49,844 nt of DNA from Bradyrhizobium acaciae (lineage in GTDB: Bacteria; Pseudomonadota; Alphaproteobacteria; Rhizobiales; Xanthobacteraceae), in the NCBI RefSeq assembly GCF_020889785.1, contig NZ_JACMYK010000045.1, forward strand, positions 1 to 49,844. Reading direction: 5' to 3'. Positions 1 to 8,509 of the stretch are shown piece after piece; position 1 is the stretch's first letter; each line of letters begins with the position of its first letter. Below the pieces are notes generated by a model. That model worked only from the letters and a program-made list of their open reading frames with translations, had not been told where the DNA came from and did no database searches. The position numbers and the translations under genes are program-made.

Positions 1-870
1 CTGCTGGCCAAGGCCAAGGCGCCGGACGGCCGGCCGGGCTTCGTCTTCAGCCTGACGCCGGAAGGCGGCGTGCATGACCCGCTGCGCGACACCTACGGCC
101 ACGCCTTCGTACTGCTCGCGCTGGCGACCGTCTACAGCCTCGACCGGGACGCCCAAGTCCGCGCCGAGATCGACGCGCTGCTGTCGTTCCTCGACAGCCA
201 GTTGCGTTCCCCCCATGGCGGCTTCCAGGAGGGCCTGCCGCCGTCGATGCCGCGCAGGCAGAACCCGCAAATGCATCTGTTCGAGGCGATGATCGCCTGC
301 TTCGACGCGACCCACGATTTGTCGTTCCAGAACCGCGCCGGCGATTTCTTCGCGCTGTTCCTGGCCAATCTCTACGACAAGCAGACGCGAGTGCTCGGCG
401 AATATTTCGAGGAGGACTGGTCGAGGATCCCGCCGGTCAGCGTCGAGCCTGGACACCTTGCGGAATGGGTCTGGCTGTTGAAGGGATTTGAGCGGATCAC
501 CGGCTGTCCCACCGGGCGCCCGCGCGGCGAGCTGCTGGCCTCCGCGCTGCGCTATCGCGACGCCACCGGCTGCCTGATCGACGAGGGCGATGCCGAGGGC
601 AACATCCGCCGCCACTCCAGGCGGCTGTGGCCGCAGAGCGAGCTGGCGAAGGCCTGGATCGCGCAGGCCGAGTCGGGCGAAGCCGGTGCTGCGGACGAGG
701 CGCGCGCGGCGCTGGTGCTGCTCGAACGGCACTATCTTAGCCATCCCGTGGCCGGCGGCTGGTACGACCAGTTCGACCGCGAGGGCAGGTCGCTGGTCGC
801 CACGATCCCGGCGTCGTCGTTCTACCATGTGCTCTGCGCGGTCACCGAAGCCGAGCAGGTGCTCGCCTAG
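1..870 (+). CDS. AGE family epimerase/isomerase (mannose-6-phosphate isomerase-like), 5' end outside window
   Basis: The frame is open from base 1 to the TAG at 868-870, so this is the C-terminal 289 residues of a protein that starts upstream. It carries signatures of the N-acylglucosamine 2-epimerase (AGE) family in the expected order: QNPQMHLFEA, EPGHLAEWVWLL, RLWPQSELAKAW, GGWYDQFD and ASSFYHVL. These line the (alpha/alpha)6-barrel active site and include the conserved His and Glu/Arg residues used for sugar isomerisation. Family members interconvert N-acylglucosamine/N-acylmannosamine or mannose/fructose, or mannose-6-P/fructose-6-P. The QNPxMHLFEA form is typical of the members annotated as mannose-6-phosphate isomerase, but the substrate cannot be fixed from sequence. 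It converges on the livF gene with a 74-bp gap and no obvious terminator. Confidence 0.85.
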   Translation: MLAKAKAPDGRPGFVFSLTPEGGVHDPLRDTYGHAFVLLALATVYSLDRDAQVRAEIDALLSFLDSQLRSPHGGFQEGLPPSMPRRQNPQMHLFEAMIACFDATHDLSFQNRAGDFFALFLANLYDKQTRVLGEYFEEDWSRIPPVSVEPGHLAEWVWLLKGFERITGCPTGRPRGELLASALRYRDATGCLIDEGDAEGNIRRHSRRLWPQSELAKAWIAQAESGEAGAADEARAALVLLERHYLSHPVAGGWYDQFDREGRSLVATIPASSFYHVLCAVTEAEQVLA

Positions 871-944
871 AACCGTCTGTATGGCTGGAAGCGCTTTCTG
901 CACGCGAACTGGTCCTCAACTCCGCGCTAAATCGCGCCACGGCC

Positions 945-1784
945 TCACAGCCAGCGCTTGCGCCGCTTGAAGCTCTTCAAATTCTTGAAGCTCTTGCGCT
1001 GGTCGCCGGCGCCGCCGAGGTAGAATTCCTTGACGTCCTCGTTGTCGCGCAATTCGTCGGCGGAGCCGTCGAGAACCACCTTGCCCTGTTCCATAATGTA
1101 GCCGTGGCTCGCGACGGAAAGCGCGGCACGGGCGTTCTGCTCGACCAGCAGGATCGTGACGCCGAGATCGCGGTTGATCTCCTTGATGATCGCGAACACT
1201 TCCTTGACCAGCAGGGGCGACAACCCCATCGACGGCTCGTCCATCAGGATCATCTTCGGGCGCGCCATCAGCGCCCGGCCGATCGCGAGCATCTGCTGCT
1301 CGCCACCGGAGAGATAGCCGGCGAGGCCGGTGCGCTCCTTCAGGCGTGGGAAATACTTGTACACCATGTCGATATCGGCTGAGACCTCGCCGTCGCGCCG
1401 GGTGAAGGCGCCAAGCCGCAAATTCTCCAGCGACGTCATGTCGGCGACGATGCGGCGGCCCTCCATCACCTGGAAGATGCCGCGGCGGACGATCTTGTCC
1501 GGATCGATGCCGTTGATGCGCTGGCCCTCGAACAGGATCTCGCCGCGGGTGACTTCGCCGTCCTCGGTCTTGAGCAGGCCGGAGATCGCCTTCAGCGTCG
1601 TCGACTTGCCGGCGCCGTTGGCGCCGAGCAGCGCCACGATCGCGCCCTTCGGCACCTCGAGGCTGAGGCCGCGCAGCACCAGGATGACGTCGTCATAGAC
1701 GACCTCGATGTTGTTGACGCTTAGCAGCGGCGGCGGCGGGACTGCCGTCGGCACCGGGCGGGTGGCTTCGAGGGTTTCGTTCAT
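945..1784 (-). CDS. livF: Liv-type ABC transporter ATP-binding protein LivF
   Basis: ATPase subunit of a branched-chain amino acid type (HAAT) ABC importer, acting at the cytoplasmic face of the membrane. Walker A GANGAGKST is at about residues 54-62, the ABC signature LSGGEQQ at about 158-164 and Walker B MILMDEP at about 178-184. LivF subunits are usually about 235 aa; this one has 279. The excess is a Pro-rich N-terminal lead of about 20 residues and a basic C-terminal tail rich in Lys and Arg after the usual end. It is the last gene of the operon livG-ligase-livH-livM-livK-livF, separated from livK by a palindromic repeat at 1806-1888 that could alter livF expression relative to the upstream genes. 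Confidence 0.93.
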   Translation of the reverse strand: MNETLEATRPVPTAVPPPPLLSVNNIEVVYDDVILVLRGLSLEVPKGAIVALLGANGAGKSTTLKAISGLLKTEDGEVTRGEILFEGQRINGIDPDKIVRRGIFQVMEGRRIVADMTSLENLRLGAFTRRDGEVSADIDMVYKYFPRLKERTGLAGYLSGGEQQMLAIGRALMARPKMILMDEPSMGLSPLLVKEVFAIIKEINRDLGVTILLVEQNARAALSVASHGYIMEQGKVVLDGSADELRDNEDVKEFYLGGAGDQRKSFKNLKSFKRRKRWL

Positions 1785-1805
1785 GGCTCTGGTTCACCCT
1801 TCGAT

Positions 1806-1888
1806 GTCATTGCCGGGCCTGACCCGGCAATCCATCGATCGGAAGACGCTTGTCTTGATGGATGCGCGGGTCGAGCCCGCGCATGACG
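1806..1888. repeat. Dispersed palindromic repeat (CGTCAT/ATGACG type), livK-livF spacer
   Basis: An imperfect palindrome opens with GTCATTGCCGGGCC and closes with CGCGCATGACG. Inner self-complementary blocks are GCCGGGCCTGACCCGGC on the left and GCGCGGGTCGAGCCCGCGC on the right, each a hairpin in its own right. It fills most of the 130-bp gap between livK and livF. It shares its outer hexamers with the repeats at 11765, 15627, 20286, 24901 and 32246. Confidence 0.75.
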
Positions 1889-1914
1889 ACTCGTGTGCGA
1901 GGTCTGTTACGACC

Positions 1915-3198
1915 TCACCAGCCAAACCATTCCGGCTTGCGCGGCAGTTCGACGGTCTTCACCTTCTCGAGCTTGATCGTGCCCTTGCCCATCAGGTCGT
2001 TGATGTCGCCATCGGTCGCACCGGAAACCTTGGCGCGATAGAGATCGACCTTCGTCGTCGGGCGATGATCCTTCTCGGTCCAGGACGAGGGATTGCAGAC
2101 GCCCTCCATGCCTGCCGGCACCCAGTCCTTCTTCTGGTAGAAGCCCTTGGCGACGTTCTCGCCGGTGGCGCCGCCGTTCTTGGCGGCCCAGTCCAGCGCT
2201 TCCTTCATGTAGAGTGCGCTGCAGACCGCGGCGATGTAATGCACCGGGCGATAGACCTTGCCCGACGGATCGGACATCTTCGAAATCTCCATCACCGTCT
2301 TCATGCCGGGCGCGTTGCCGCCCCAGCCGACTGCCGTGCGCAGTGGGAAGATCACGCCGTCGGCGGCATCGCCCGCGGTCTTGGCGGCGTTCTCATCCAT
2401 GCCCCAGACGTTGCTGAGGAACTGGACGTCGACGCCGGCGGTCTTGCAGGCCTTCATGACCGAGATGTTCGAGGCCGCAGTGTTGCCGAGATAGGCGTAG
2501 TTGGCGCCGGAACTCTTCAGGCTCAGGCACTGCGCCGAGTAGTCGCCGGGCGATAGCGCGAACACCAGCGGCGGCAGCACCTCGAAGCCGAGCTCGGTCG
2601 CGAGCGCTTCGCCGGCAGCCTTCGGCGCATTCGGATAGGGATGGTTGGCGCCCATGTGGACGAATTTGGGCTTGCCAGGCTTGCCCTTGGCCTTCCAGTC
2701 CTCGGCGGCCCAGGTCAGCTCCGCGCGCAGCGCGTCCGAGTAGCTCGGGCCGTAGAAGAAGTTGTACGGCGCGGGCTTGGCCTTGCCGCTGGTGCCTTCG
2801 GGATCGGTCAGCGCGGCAGCATACGAGCCCGACATGTCGGGGATCTTGTCCTGCGCGAGGAAGCCGGTCAGCGCCTCGGTGTCCGCGGTGCCCCAGCCCA
2901 TGATCGCGGCGACCTTGGCGTCGGGCGCCGACCACTTCTTGTACAGCGCGATCGCGCGCGGCACCTGGTAGCCATAATCGTTGCTGTCGACGCTGAGCTG
3001 CTTGCCGCCGACGCCGCCGTTCTTGTTGACCCAGGCGAAGGTGTCGGCGACGCCCTGGCCATAGGGGGTGCCGACGTCCGAGGTGCCGCCCGAGAGGTCC
3101 TGCAGATGGCCGATGGCGATCTGCGCCTGCGCGGTGCCGGCGGCGCTGCTGATCAGCAGCGCGAGGGAGACCGAGCTCAAAAGGGATCTAATCGTCAT
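1915..3198 (-). CDS. Liv-type ABC transporter substrate-binding protein
   Basis: Periplasmic binding protein of the type I (LivK/AmiC) fold that delivers substrate to the adjacent LivH/LivM permease. The start at 3198 is chosen because AGGAGG lies at 3207-3212 with good spacing and because it yields a clean Sec signal peptide (about residues 1-25, cleavage after AQA). The reading frame is open further upstream but that stretch is not signal-like. The mature part begins IAIGHLQDLSGGTSDVG, typical of the family's first strand. At 427 aa it is slightly longer than LivK of enterobacteria, as is usual for rhizobial paralogues. The neighbouring acyl-CoA ligase argues for an organic-acid substrate, but the sequence does not identify it. 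Confidence 0.92.
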   Translation of the reverse strand: MTIRSLLSSVSLALLISSAAGTAQAQIAIGHLQDLSGGTSDVGTPYGQGVADTFAWVNKNGGVGGKQLSVDSNDYGYQVPRAIALYKKWSAPDAKVAAIMGWGTADTEALTGFLAQDKIPDMSGSYAAALTDPEGTSGKAKPAPYNFFYGPSYSDALRAELTWAAEDWKAKGKPGKPKFVHMGANHPYPNAPKAAGEALATELGFEVLPPLVFALSPGDYSAQCLSLKSSGANYAYLGNTAASNISVMKACKTAGVDVQFLSNVWGMDENAAKTAGDAADGVIFPLRTAVGWGGNAPGMKTVMEISKMSDPSGKVYRPVHYIAAVCSALYMKEALDWAAKNGGATGENVAKGFYQKKDWVPAGMEGVCNPSSWTEKDHRPTTKVDLYRAKVSGATDGDINDLMGKGTIKLEKVKTVELPRKPEWFGW

Positions 3199-3256
3199 TG
3201 TTGTTTCCTCCTGCTTATTCGTTGAACCGAATTTGAGTTGCGTTTCGTGCCCTGCG

Positions 3257-4330
3257 TCAATGCGAGAATGGATAGAGCTTCCAGTAGGCCTTGATCTGCC
3301 GCCAGCGATGCGCGAGGCCATCAGGCTCGAACATCAAAAAGCCGATGATGATCAGGCCGATCGCGATCTCGCGCAGGAAGGTGATGTTGTTGTTGAGCTG
3401 CAGCGCCTTGTCGATGGCGCCGCCCTTCAGCCAGGCGCTCAGCCATTCCATCGATTCCGGCAGCAGCACCACGAAGGCCGTACCCATCAGCGTGCCCATC
3501 ACCGAGCCGGTGCCGCCGATGATGACCATCGCGAGGAACAGCACCGAGCGCTCGATGCCGAAGCCTTCCTGGGACACCACGAGCTGGTAATGCGCATAGA
3601 GCGCGCCCGCGATGCCTGCAAAGAAGGCAGCCAGTCCGAACGACAGCGTCCGGTACTTGGTCAGGTTGATGCCCATGATCTCGGCGGAGAGATAGTGGTC
3701 GCGGATCGCGACCAGCGCGCGGCCGTCGCGGGTGCGCATCAGGTTGGTGACGAGCAGATAGCTGATCACCATGTAGGCGAGCACGACGTAGAAATACTGC
3801 CGGTCGCCGCGCAGGGTGTAGCCGAAGATCGAGAACGGGTTGGCGCTGGCCGGCACCGAGCCGCCCGAGAACCATTCGGCGCGCGAGAAGAAATCGAGCA
3901 GGATGTACTGCGCGGCGAGCGTCGCGATGACGAGATAGAGCCCCTTCAGCCGCGCCGCCGGCACACCGAAGATCAGGCCGACCAGCGCCGTGATCACGCC
4001 GGCGAGAGGAATGGCGAAGAACACCGGGATCGGCGCGTTGTTGGAGATGTAGGCCGAGGTAAACGCGCCGAACAGGAAGAACGCGGCGTGGCCGATCGAG
4101 ATCTGGCCGGTGAAGCCGACCAGGACGTTGAGGCCCAGCGCCGCGATCGCGAAGATGCCGATCTGGATCGCGATCGAGAGCAGGTAGTTGGACAGCAGCA
4201 GCGGCGCGCAGCAGGCGAGCGCGATGCCGAGAATCGCGAAATTGCGGCTGGTCGCGGTCGGGAAGATCGTGGTGTCGGCCGCGTAGCTGGTGCGGAAATC
4301 GCCGGAGGGAATGAGTGTGCTTGTCGCCAT
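3257..4330 (-). CDS. livM: Liv-type ABC transporter permease LivM
   Basis: Inner-membrane permease of the HAAT importer. A polar N-terminus of about 30 residues precedes a run of hydrophobic helices. The LivM landmark GLNVLVGFTGQISIGHAAFF is clear, as is the later GTGSVMGTLMGTAFV loop that contacts the ATPases. Its 357 aa are normal for LivM. It follows livH by 3 bp on the same strand, so the two permease halves are probably translationally coupled, and livK follows after about 58 bp. It pairs with LivH to form the heterodimeric channel. Confidence 0.94.
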   Translation of the reverse strand: MATSTLIPSGDFRTSYAADTTIFPTATSRNFAILGIALACCAPLLLSNYLLSIAIQIGIFAIAALGLNVLVGFTGQISIGHAAFFLFGAFTSAYISNNAPIPVFFAIPLAGVITALVGLIFGVPAARLKGLYLVIATLAAQYILLDFFSRAEWFSGGSVPASANPFSIFGYTLRGDRQYFYVVLAYMVISYLLVTNLMRTRDGRALVAIRDHYLSAEIMGINLTKYRTLSFGLAAFFAGIAGALYAHYQLVVSQEGFGIERSVLFLAMVIIGGTGSVMGTLMGTAFVVLLPESMEWLSAWLKGGAIDKALQLNNNITFLREIAIGLIIIGFLMFEPDGLAHRWRQIKAYWKLYPFSH

Positions 4331-4333
4331 TGA

Positions 4334-5227
4334 TCAGACCCGCTCAATGTCCTTGGTGCCGAACAGGCCGTACGGCTTGATCATCAGGATGATGATCAAG
4401 ACGTAGAACGGCGCGATTTCGTAGAGATTGCCCCAGTGCAGGTACTCGCTGTCGACATACTGGGCGACGTTTTCCAGTAGCCCGATGATGATGCCGCCGA
4501 GCACGGCGCCGCCGACCGAGTCGAGGCCGCCGAGGATCGCGGCCGGGAACACCTTGATGCCGTAGGCAGAGAGGCCGGACGAGACGCCGTTGACGACCGC
4601 AACCACGACGCCGGCAACCGCCGAGACCGTGGCCGAGATCGCCCAGGCCATCGCGAACACGCTCTTCACGGAGATGCCGAGCGACTGCGCGACCTGCTGG
4701 TTGAAGGCGGTGGCGCGCATTGCGAGGCCGTATTTGGAAGCGCGGAAGAACCAGGCCATGCCGACCATCATGGCGAGCGAGACCACGAGGCTCATCACAT
4801 AGACGGTCTGGATTTGCAGCCCGAACAGGCTGACCGCCTGGCTCTGGAACACGCGCGGGAACGGCTGCGGGTTGACGCCGAAGATCCACTTCAGTGCGGC
4901 CTGAAACACGGTCGAGAGGCCGATCGTCACCATGATCACCGAGATGATCGGTTCGCCGATCATCGGCCGCAGGATCACGACCTGGATCGCGATGCCGAAG
5001 ATGAACATGAAGACCAGCGTGATCGGCATGCCGATCCAGAACGGCACCTGGTACTTCGTCAGCAGCGCCCAGCACACCCAGGCGCCGACCAGCAGCAATT
5101 CGCCCTGCGCGAAGTTCACGACCTGCGTCGCCTTGTAGATCAGCACGAACGACATCGCGACCACGCCATAGAGCGTGCCGACGACGAGGCCGTTGACGAT
5201 CAGCTGGATCAGGAACTGGATGTTCAT
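4334..5227 (-). CDS. livH: Liv-type ABC transporter permease LivH
   Basis: Second inner-membrane permease of the importer, 297 aa. Markers are LYGVVAMSFVLIYKATQVVNFAQGE near the N-terminus and AAILGGLDSVGGAVLGG in the ATPase-contacting region. It lies first in the livH-livM-livK-livF block. No good Shine-Dalgarno sequence is visible in front of the ATG at 5227. The end of the DUF559 repeat element lies only 21 bp upstream, so the native leader may have been displaced. The gene upstream in the operon is the acyl-CoA ligase, 535 bp away because of that element. Confidence 0.94.
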   Translation of the reverse strand: MNIQFLIQLIVNGLVVGTLYGVVAMSFVLIYKATQVVNFAQGELLLVGAWVCWALLTKYQVPFWIGMPITLVFMFIFGIAIQVVILRPMIGEPIISVIMVTIGLSTVFQAALKWIFGVNPQPFPRVFQSQAVSLFGLQIQTVYVMSLVVSLAMMVGMAWFFRASKYGLAMRATAFNQQVAQSLGISVKSVFAMAWAISATVSAVAGVVVAVVNGVSSGLSAYGIKVFPAAILGGLDSVGGAVLGGIIIGLLENVAQYVDSEYLHWGNLYEIAPFYVLIIILMIKPYGLFGTKDIERV

Positions 5228-5247
5228 GTGTTATGCTGAGCTGTTCG

Positions 5248-5734
5248 CCTCGCCCCGCTTGCGGGGAGAGGCCGGCGCGCGCCGAGCGATGCGAAGCATC
5301 GTCCGAAGCGCGACGGGTGAGGGGGAGCCTCCGCATGCGCGGTGCTGATGAGTCCAAAATCAAACGGGCGAGAAATTTGCGAAGCGCCTCGACGGATGCT
5401 GAAGGAACGCTCTGGTATCGCCTTCGTGCTCGCAGGCTGAAAGGCTGCAAGTTCGTGAGGCAGGAGCCGATTGGGCCTTATACCGTCGATTTCATCTGTC
5501 GCGAGCAGCGTCTCGTGATCGAAGTGGACGGCGGGCAACACGTCGACAGTCAACGCGATGCTATTCGCGACAAATGGCTTGTCGACCACAATTACCGTGT
5601 TCTGCGGTTTTGGAACAACGAGGTCTCCGGCAATTTGGCGGGTGTTCTCGAGTCCATTCTCACCGCGCTCGCGGAGGCTCCCCCTCACCCGGATCGCTAA
5701 CGCGATCCGACCTCTCCCCGCAAGCGGGGCGAGG
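5248..5734. mobile_element. DUF559-encoding element with nested terminal inverted repeats
   Basis: The 24 bases at 5248-5271 are the exact reverse complement of 5711-5734, and the 20 bases at 5315-5334 are the exact reverse complement of 5671-5690. Each outer arm is itself a hairpin (CCCCGC-TT-GCGGGG). Further small hairpins lie between outer and inner arms: CGATGC-GAA-GCATCG on the left and GGATCGC…GCGATCC on the right. The only gene between the arms encodes a DUF559 nuclease-like protein, and its last codons overlap the right inner arm. The element occupies 487 of the 535 bp between acyl-CoA ligase and livH. Calling it mobile is inference; target-site duplication was not established. Confidence 0.6.
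5335..5700 (+). CDS. DUF559 domain-containing, Vsr-like predicted endonuclease
   Basis: A 121-aa protein matching the DUF559 (COG2852) pattern throughout: an N-terminal ARxLRxxxTDAExxLW-like stretch, then YTVDFICREQRLVIEVDG with the predicted PD-(D/E)XK residues Asp, Glu and Asp, then GQH, and finally VLRFWNNEV and VLESI. DUF559 belongs to the restriction-endonuclease-like superfamily with Vsr; cleavage activity is inferred. The ATG at 5335 is chosen because the frame upstream runs through the left inverted repeat. It is transcribed against the surrounding liv operon and lies inside the inverted repeats at 5248-5734, and its stop codon follows the inner right arm. It is a single-gene cargo with no transposase beside it. 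Confidence 0.82.
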   Translation: MRGADESKIKRARNLRSASTDAEGTLWYRLRARRLKGCKFVRQEPIGPYTVDFICREQRLVIEVDGGQHVDSQRDAIRDKWLVDHNYRVLRFWNNEVSGNLAGVLESILTALAEAPPHPDR

Positions 5735-5762
5735 TGAAGGTCAGTGCCCGTCAAGGAGAACG

Positions 5763-7691
5763 TCATTCCGCGGCCTCCGCGATCGCGGCGCGGCCGAGAT
5801 CGACGACCTCGAGCGTGGTGCGGACGCGCTGCGTCGTGCCGTCCTGGAAGCGGATCACGGTGTCGACGGGGATGCTGGCCTTGCCGCGGTAGATCGCCTC
5901 GATGATATCGGCGTATTTCTCGTTGATGACGCTGCGACGGACCTTTCGGGTCCGCGTCAGCTCGCCGTCGTCGGCATCGAGTTCCTTGTAGAGCAGCAGG
6001 AAGCGCGAGATGCGCTGTGCCGGCGGCAAGGTGGCGTTGACCGTCTCGACCTCTTTCTTCAAGAGCGCATAGACCTCGGGACGCGAGGACAGGTCGGTAT
6101 AGGTGGTGAACGAGATCCGGTTCTTCTCGGCCCATTTCGAGATGATCGAGTAGCGGATGCAGATCATCGCGGCCAGTGCGTCGCGGCCAGCACCGAGCAC
6201 GACCGCCTCGGCGACATAGGGCGAGAATTTCAGCTTGTTCTCGATATATTGCGGCGAGAAGCGTTCGCCGCGCGAGGTCTCGGCGAGATCCTTGATGCGG
6301 TCGATCACCACGAGCTGGCGGTTATCGTTGTAGTAGCCGGCGTCGCCCGAATGCATCCAGCCGTCCTTGATATCGGCGACCGAGGCTTCCGGGTTCTTGT
6401 AGTAGCCGTGAAACATGTTGGGATGCCGCACCACGATCTCGCCGACACCGTTGACGTCGGCATTGTCGATGCGGATCTCGATGTTGTCGGCCATCGGCAC
6501 GCCTGTCGTGTCGGGATCGACCTTGCCTTCGGGGTGCAGCGTGTAGGCGCCGAGCAGCTCGGTCTGGCCGTACAGTGTGCGCAGCGGGACGCCCATCGCC
6601 TGGAAGAACTTGAACGTATCCGGTCCGAGCGCCGCGCCGCCGGTCGCCGCCGAACGCAGCCGCGTGAAGCCCAGCCGGTCGCGTAGCGCGCGGAACAGGA
6701 GCTGGTCGGCCAAGACAGAGCGCTTGCCCTCGGCGAGCGCCGCAAGCCCGGTCTTCATGCCGAGATCGTAGAGCCGTTGCTTGAACGGCGAGGCGTCCAT
6801 CACGCCGGCGCGGACGTCGGCCGCAATCGATTCCCAGACCCGTGGCGCGAACAGCACGAAGGTCGGTGCGATCTCGCGGAAGTCGTGCATCATCGTGTCG
6901 GGCTCTTCGACGAAGTTGACCTTCATCCGGGAGAGCAGCGCTTTGCCCAGCGCGTAGATTTGTTCCATGATCCAGGGCAGCGGCAGCACCGAGACGTATT
7001 CGTCGTCCGGTCCCTTCGGATCGAAGGTGAGATAGGTCGCGCAGTGCCGCAGCACGCGTCCGGCCGAGAGCATCGCGAGCTTCGGATTGGCCGTCGTGCC
7101 CGAGGTCGTGCAGAGGATCGCGACGTCTTCGCCGCGTGTGGCATCGACCAGCTGATCGTACAGGCCGGGCTCGCGCGCGGCACGGTCGCGCCCCAGTGCG
7201 ACGAGCTTGCTCGCCTCCATCAGCCGCGGATCGTCGTATTTCCGCATGCCGCGTGGGTCGGAATAGACGACGTGCTTGAGATTGGGCACGCGATCGGCAA
7301 GGCCGAGCAGCTTGTCGACCTGTTCCTCGTCCTCGGCAAAGACCAGCCTGGCCTCACCGTAGGTCAGGAGATAGAAAGCCTCCTCGTCCAGCACGTCGCG
7401 GTAGAGGCCGAGGCTCATCGCGCCGATCGCGTGGCTGGCGATCTCGGCAGCGACCCAGTCCGGCCGGTTGTCGCCGATGATGCCGACCACGTCGCCGCGC
7501 CCGAGGCCGAGCTCGATCATGCCGAGCGCGAAATCATGGGTTCGGGCCTGGTAGTCGTTCCAGGTGAATTCGCGCCACAGCCCGAAATCCTTCTCGCGCA
7601 GCGCGATCTCCTTGCCGTGCTCCCTGGCGTTGAGGCGCAGTATCTTGGGAAAGGTGTCGGCCTGCGCGGCGCGACCGGCATAGTCGATCAT
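5763..7691 (-). CDS. AMP-dependent acyl-CoA synthetase/ligase (long-chain type)
   Basis: ANL-superfamily enzyme that adenylates a carboxylic acid and transfers it to coenzyme A. The ATP-binding motif TTSGTTANPK lies at about residues 195-204. The later adenylation motifs YGQTE and SGDAGYYNDNRQLVVIDRIKD are intact. It is 642 aa, the size of the AMP-binding long-chain ligases often embedded in rhizobial liv operons. Its start overlaps the livG stop as ATGA (7688-7691), so it is translationally coupled to livG. The context suggests that the imported acid is activated to its CoA ester on entry; whether it is a fatty, branched or aromatic acid cannot be read from the sequence. Confidence 0.93.
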   Translation of the reverse strand: MIDYAGRAAQADTFPKILRLNAREHGKEIALREKDFGLWREFTWNDYQARTHDFALGMIELGLGRGDVVGIIGDNRPDWVAAEIASHAIGAMSLGLYRDVLDEEAFYLLTYGEARLVFAEDEEQVDKLLGLADRVPNLKHVVYSDPRGMRKYDDPRLMEASKLVALGRDRAAREPGLYDQLVDATRGEDVAILCTTSGTTANPKLAMLSAGRVLRHCATYLTFDPKGPDDEYVSVLPLPWIMEQIYALGKALLSRMKVNFVEEPDTMMHDFREIAPTFVLFAPRVWESIAADVRAGVMDASPFKQRLYDLGMKTGLAALAEGKRSVLADQLLFRALRDRLGFTRLRSAATGGAALGPDTFKFFQAMGVPLRTLYGQTELLGAYTLHPEGKVDPDTTGVPMADNIEIRIDNADVNGVGEIVVRHPNMFHGYYKNPEASVADIKDGWMHSGDAGYYNDNRQLVVIDRIKDLAETSRGERFSPQYIENKLKFSPYVAEAVVLGAGRDALAAMICIRYSIISKWAEKNRISFTTYTDLSSRPEVYALLKKEVETVNATLPPAQRISRFLLLYKELDADDGELTRTRKVRRSVINEKYADIIEAIYRGKASIPVDTVIRFQDGTTQRVRTTLEVVDLGRAAIAEAAE

Positions 7692-8509
7692 GCCGCGCTC
7701 TCCCGCACCGCCGGCTTGTCGTCGGGATCGACCAGCACCTCGTCTTCTTCGCCGAGATAGGCTCGCTTGACGTGGGGATCGGCGAGCACGGTCGCCGGAT
7801 CGCCCTCGGCGATCTTGCGGCCGAAGTCGAGCACCATGACGCGGTGCGAGATGTCCATCACGACGCCCATGTCGTGCTCGATCATCATGACCGTCATGCC
7901 GAACTCTTCGTTGAGATCGACGATATAGCGCGCCATGTCCTCCTTCTCTTCGAAGTTCATGCCGGCCATCGGCTCGTCGAGCAGGATCAGTTGCGGCTCC
8001 AGCGCCATCGCGCGGGCGAGCTCGACGCGCTTGCGCAGCCCGTAGGGCAGGGTGCCGGCGGTTGCCTTGCGCACCGACTGCAGATCGAGGAAGTCGATGA
8101 TCTCCTCGACCTTGCGGCGGTGCTCCAGCTCCTCGCGGCGCGCGCCGGTTAGCCAGTACAGCGATCCCGTGATGAAGTTGTTCTTCAGGAGGTGATGGCG
8201 GCCGACCATGATGTTGTCGAGCACGCTCATATGGTGGAACAGCGCGAGGTTCTGGAAGGTGCGGCCGATGCCGAGGCGGGGCCGCGCGTTCGGGGTGAGC
8301 CCGGTGATGTCCTGGCCGCGATAGAACAGCTGGCCTTCGGTAGGCCGGTAGCGGCCGGAGATGCAGTTGACGATCGAGGTCTTGCCGGCGCCGTTAGGGC
8401 CGATGATGGAGAACAGCTCGCCCTCGTTGACGCCGAAGCTCACTTCGGTCAGCGCGCGGACGCCGCCAAAGCGCAATGAGACTCCGCGCACCTCGAGACT
8501 GTTAGCCAC
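7688..8509 (-). CDS. livG: Liv-type ABC transporter ATP-binding protein LivG
   Basis: First gene of the minus-strand operon and the second ATPase of the importer. Walker A GPNGAGKTS is at about residues 37-45, followed by a LivG-style LPYGLRKRVELARA signature and the Walker B LILLDEPMAGMN. The long insertion between Walker A and the signature (RTFQNLALFHHMSVLDNIMVG onward) is typical of LivG. The start codon is GTG at 8509, supported by GGAGGG a few bases upstream. Its 273 aa include a short C-terminal extension after the usual YLGEE end. Confidence 0.93.
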   Translation of the reverse strand: MANSLEVRGVSLRFGGVRALTEVSFGVNEGELFSIIGPNGAGKTSIVNCISGRYRPTEGQLFYRGQDITGLTPNARPRLGIGRTFQNLALFHHMSVLDNIMVGRHHLLKNNFITGSLYWLTGARREELEHRRKVEEIIDFLDLQSVRKATAGTLPYGLRKRVELARAMALEPQLILLDEPMAGMNFEEKEDMARYIVDLNEEFGMTVMMIEHDMGVVMDISHRVMVLDFGRKIAEGDPATVLADPHVKRAYLGEEDEVLVDPDDKPAVRESAA

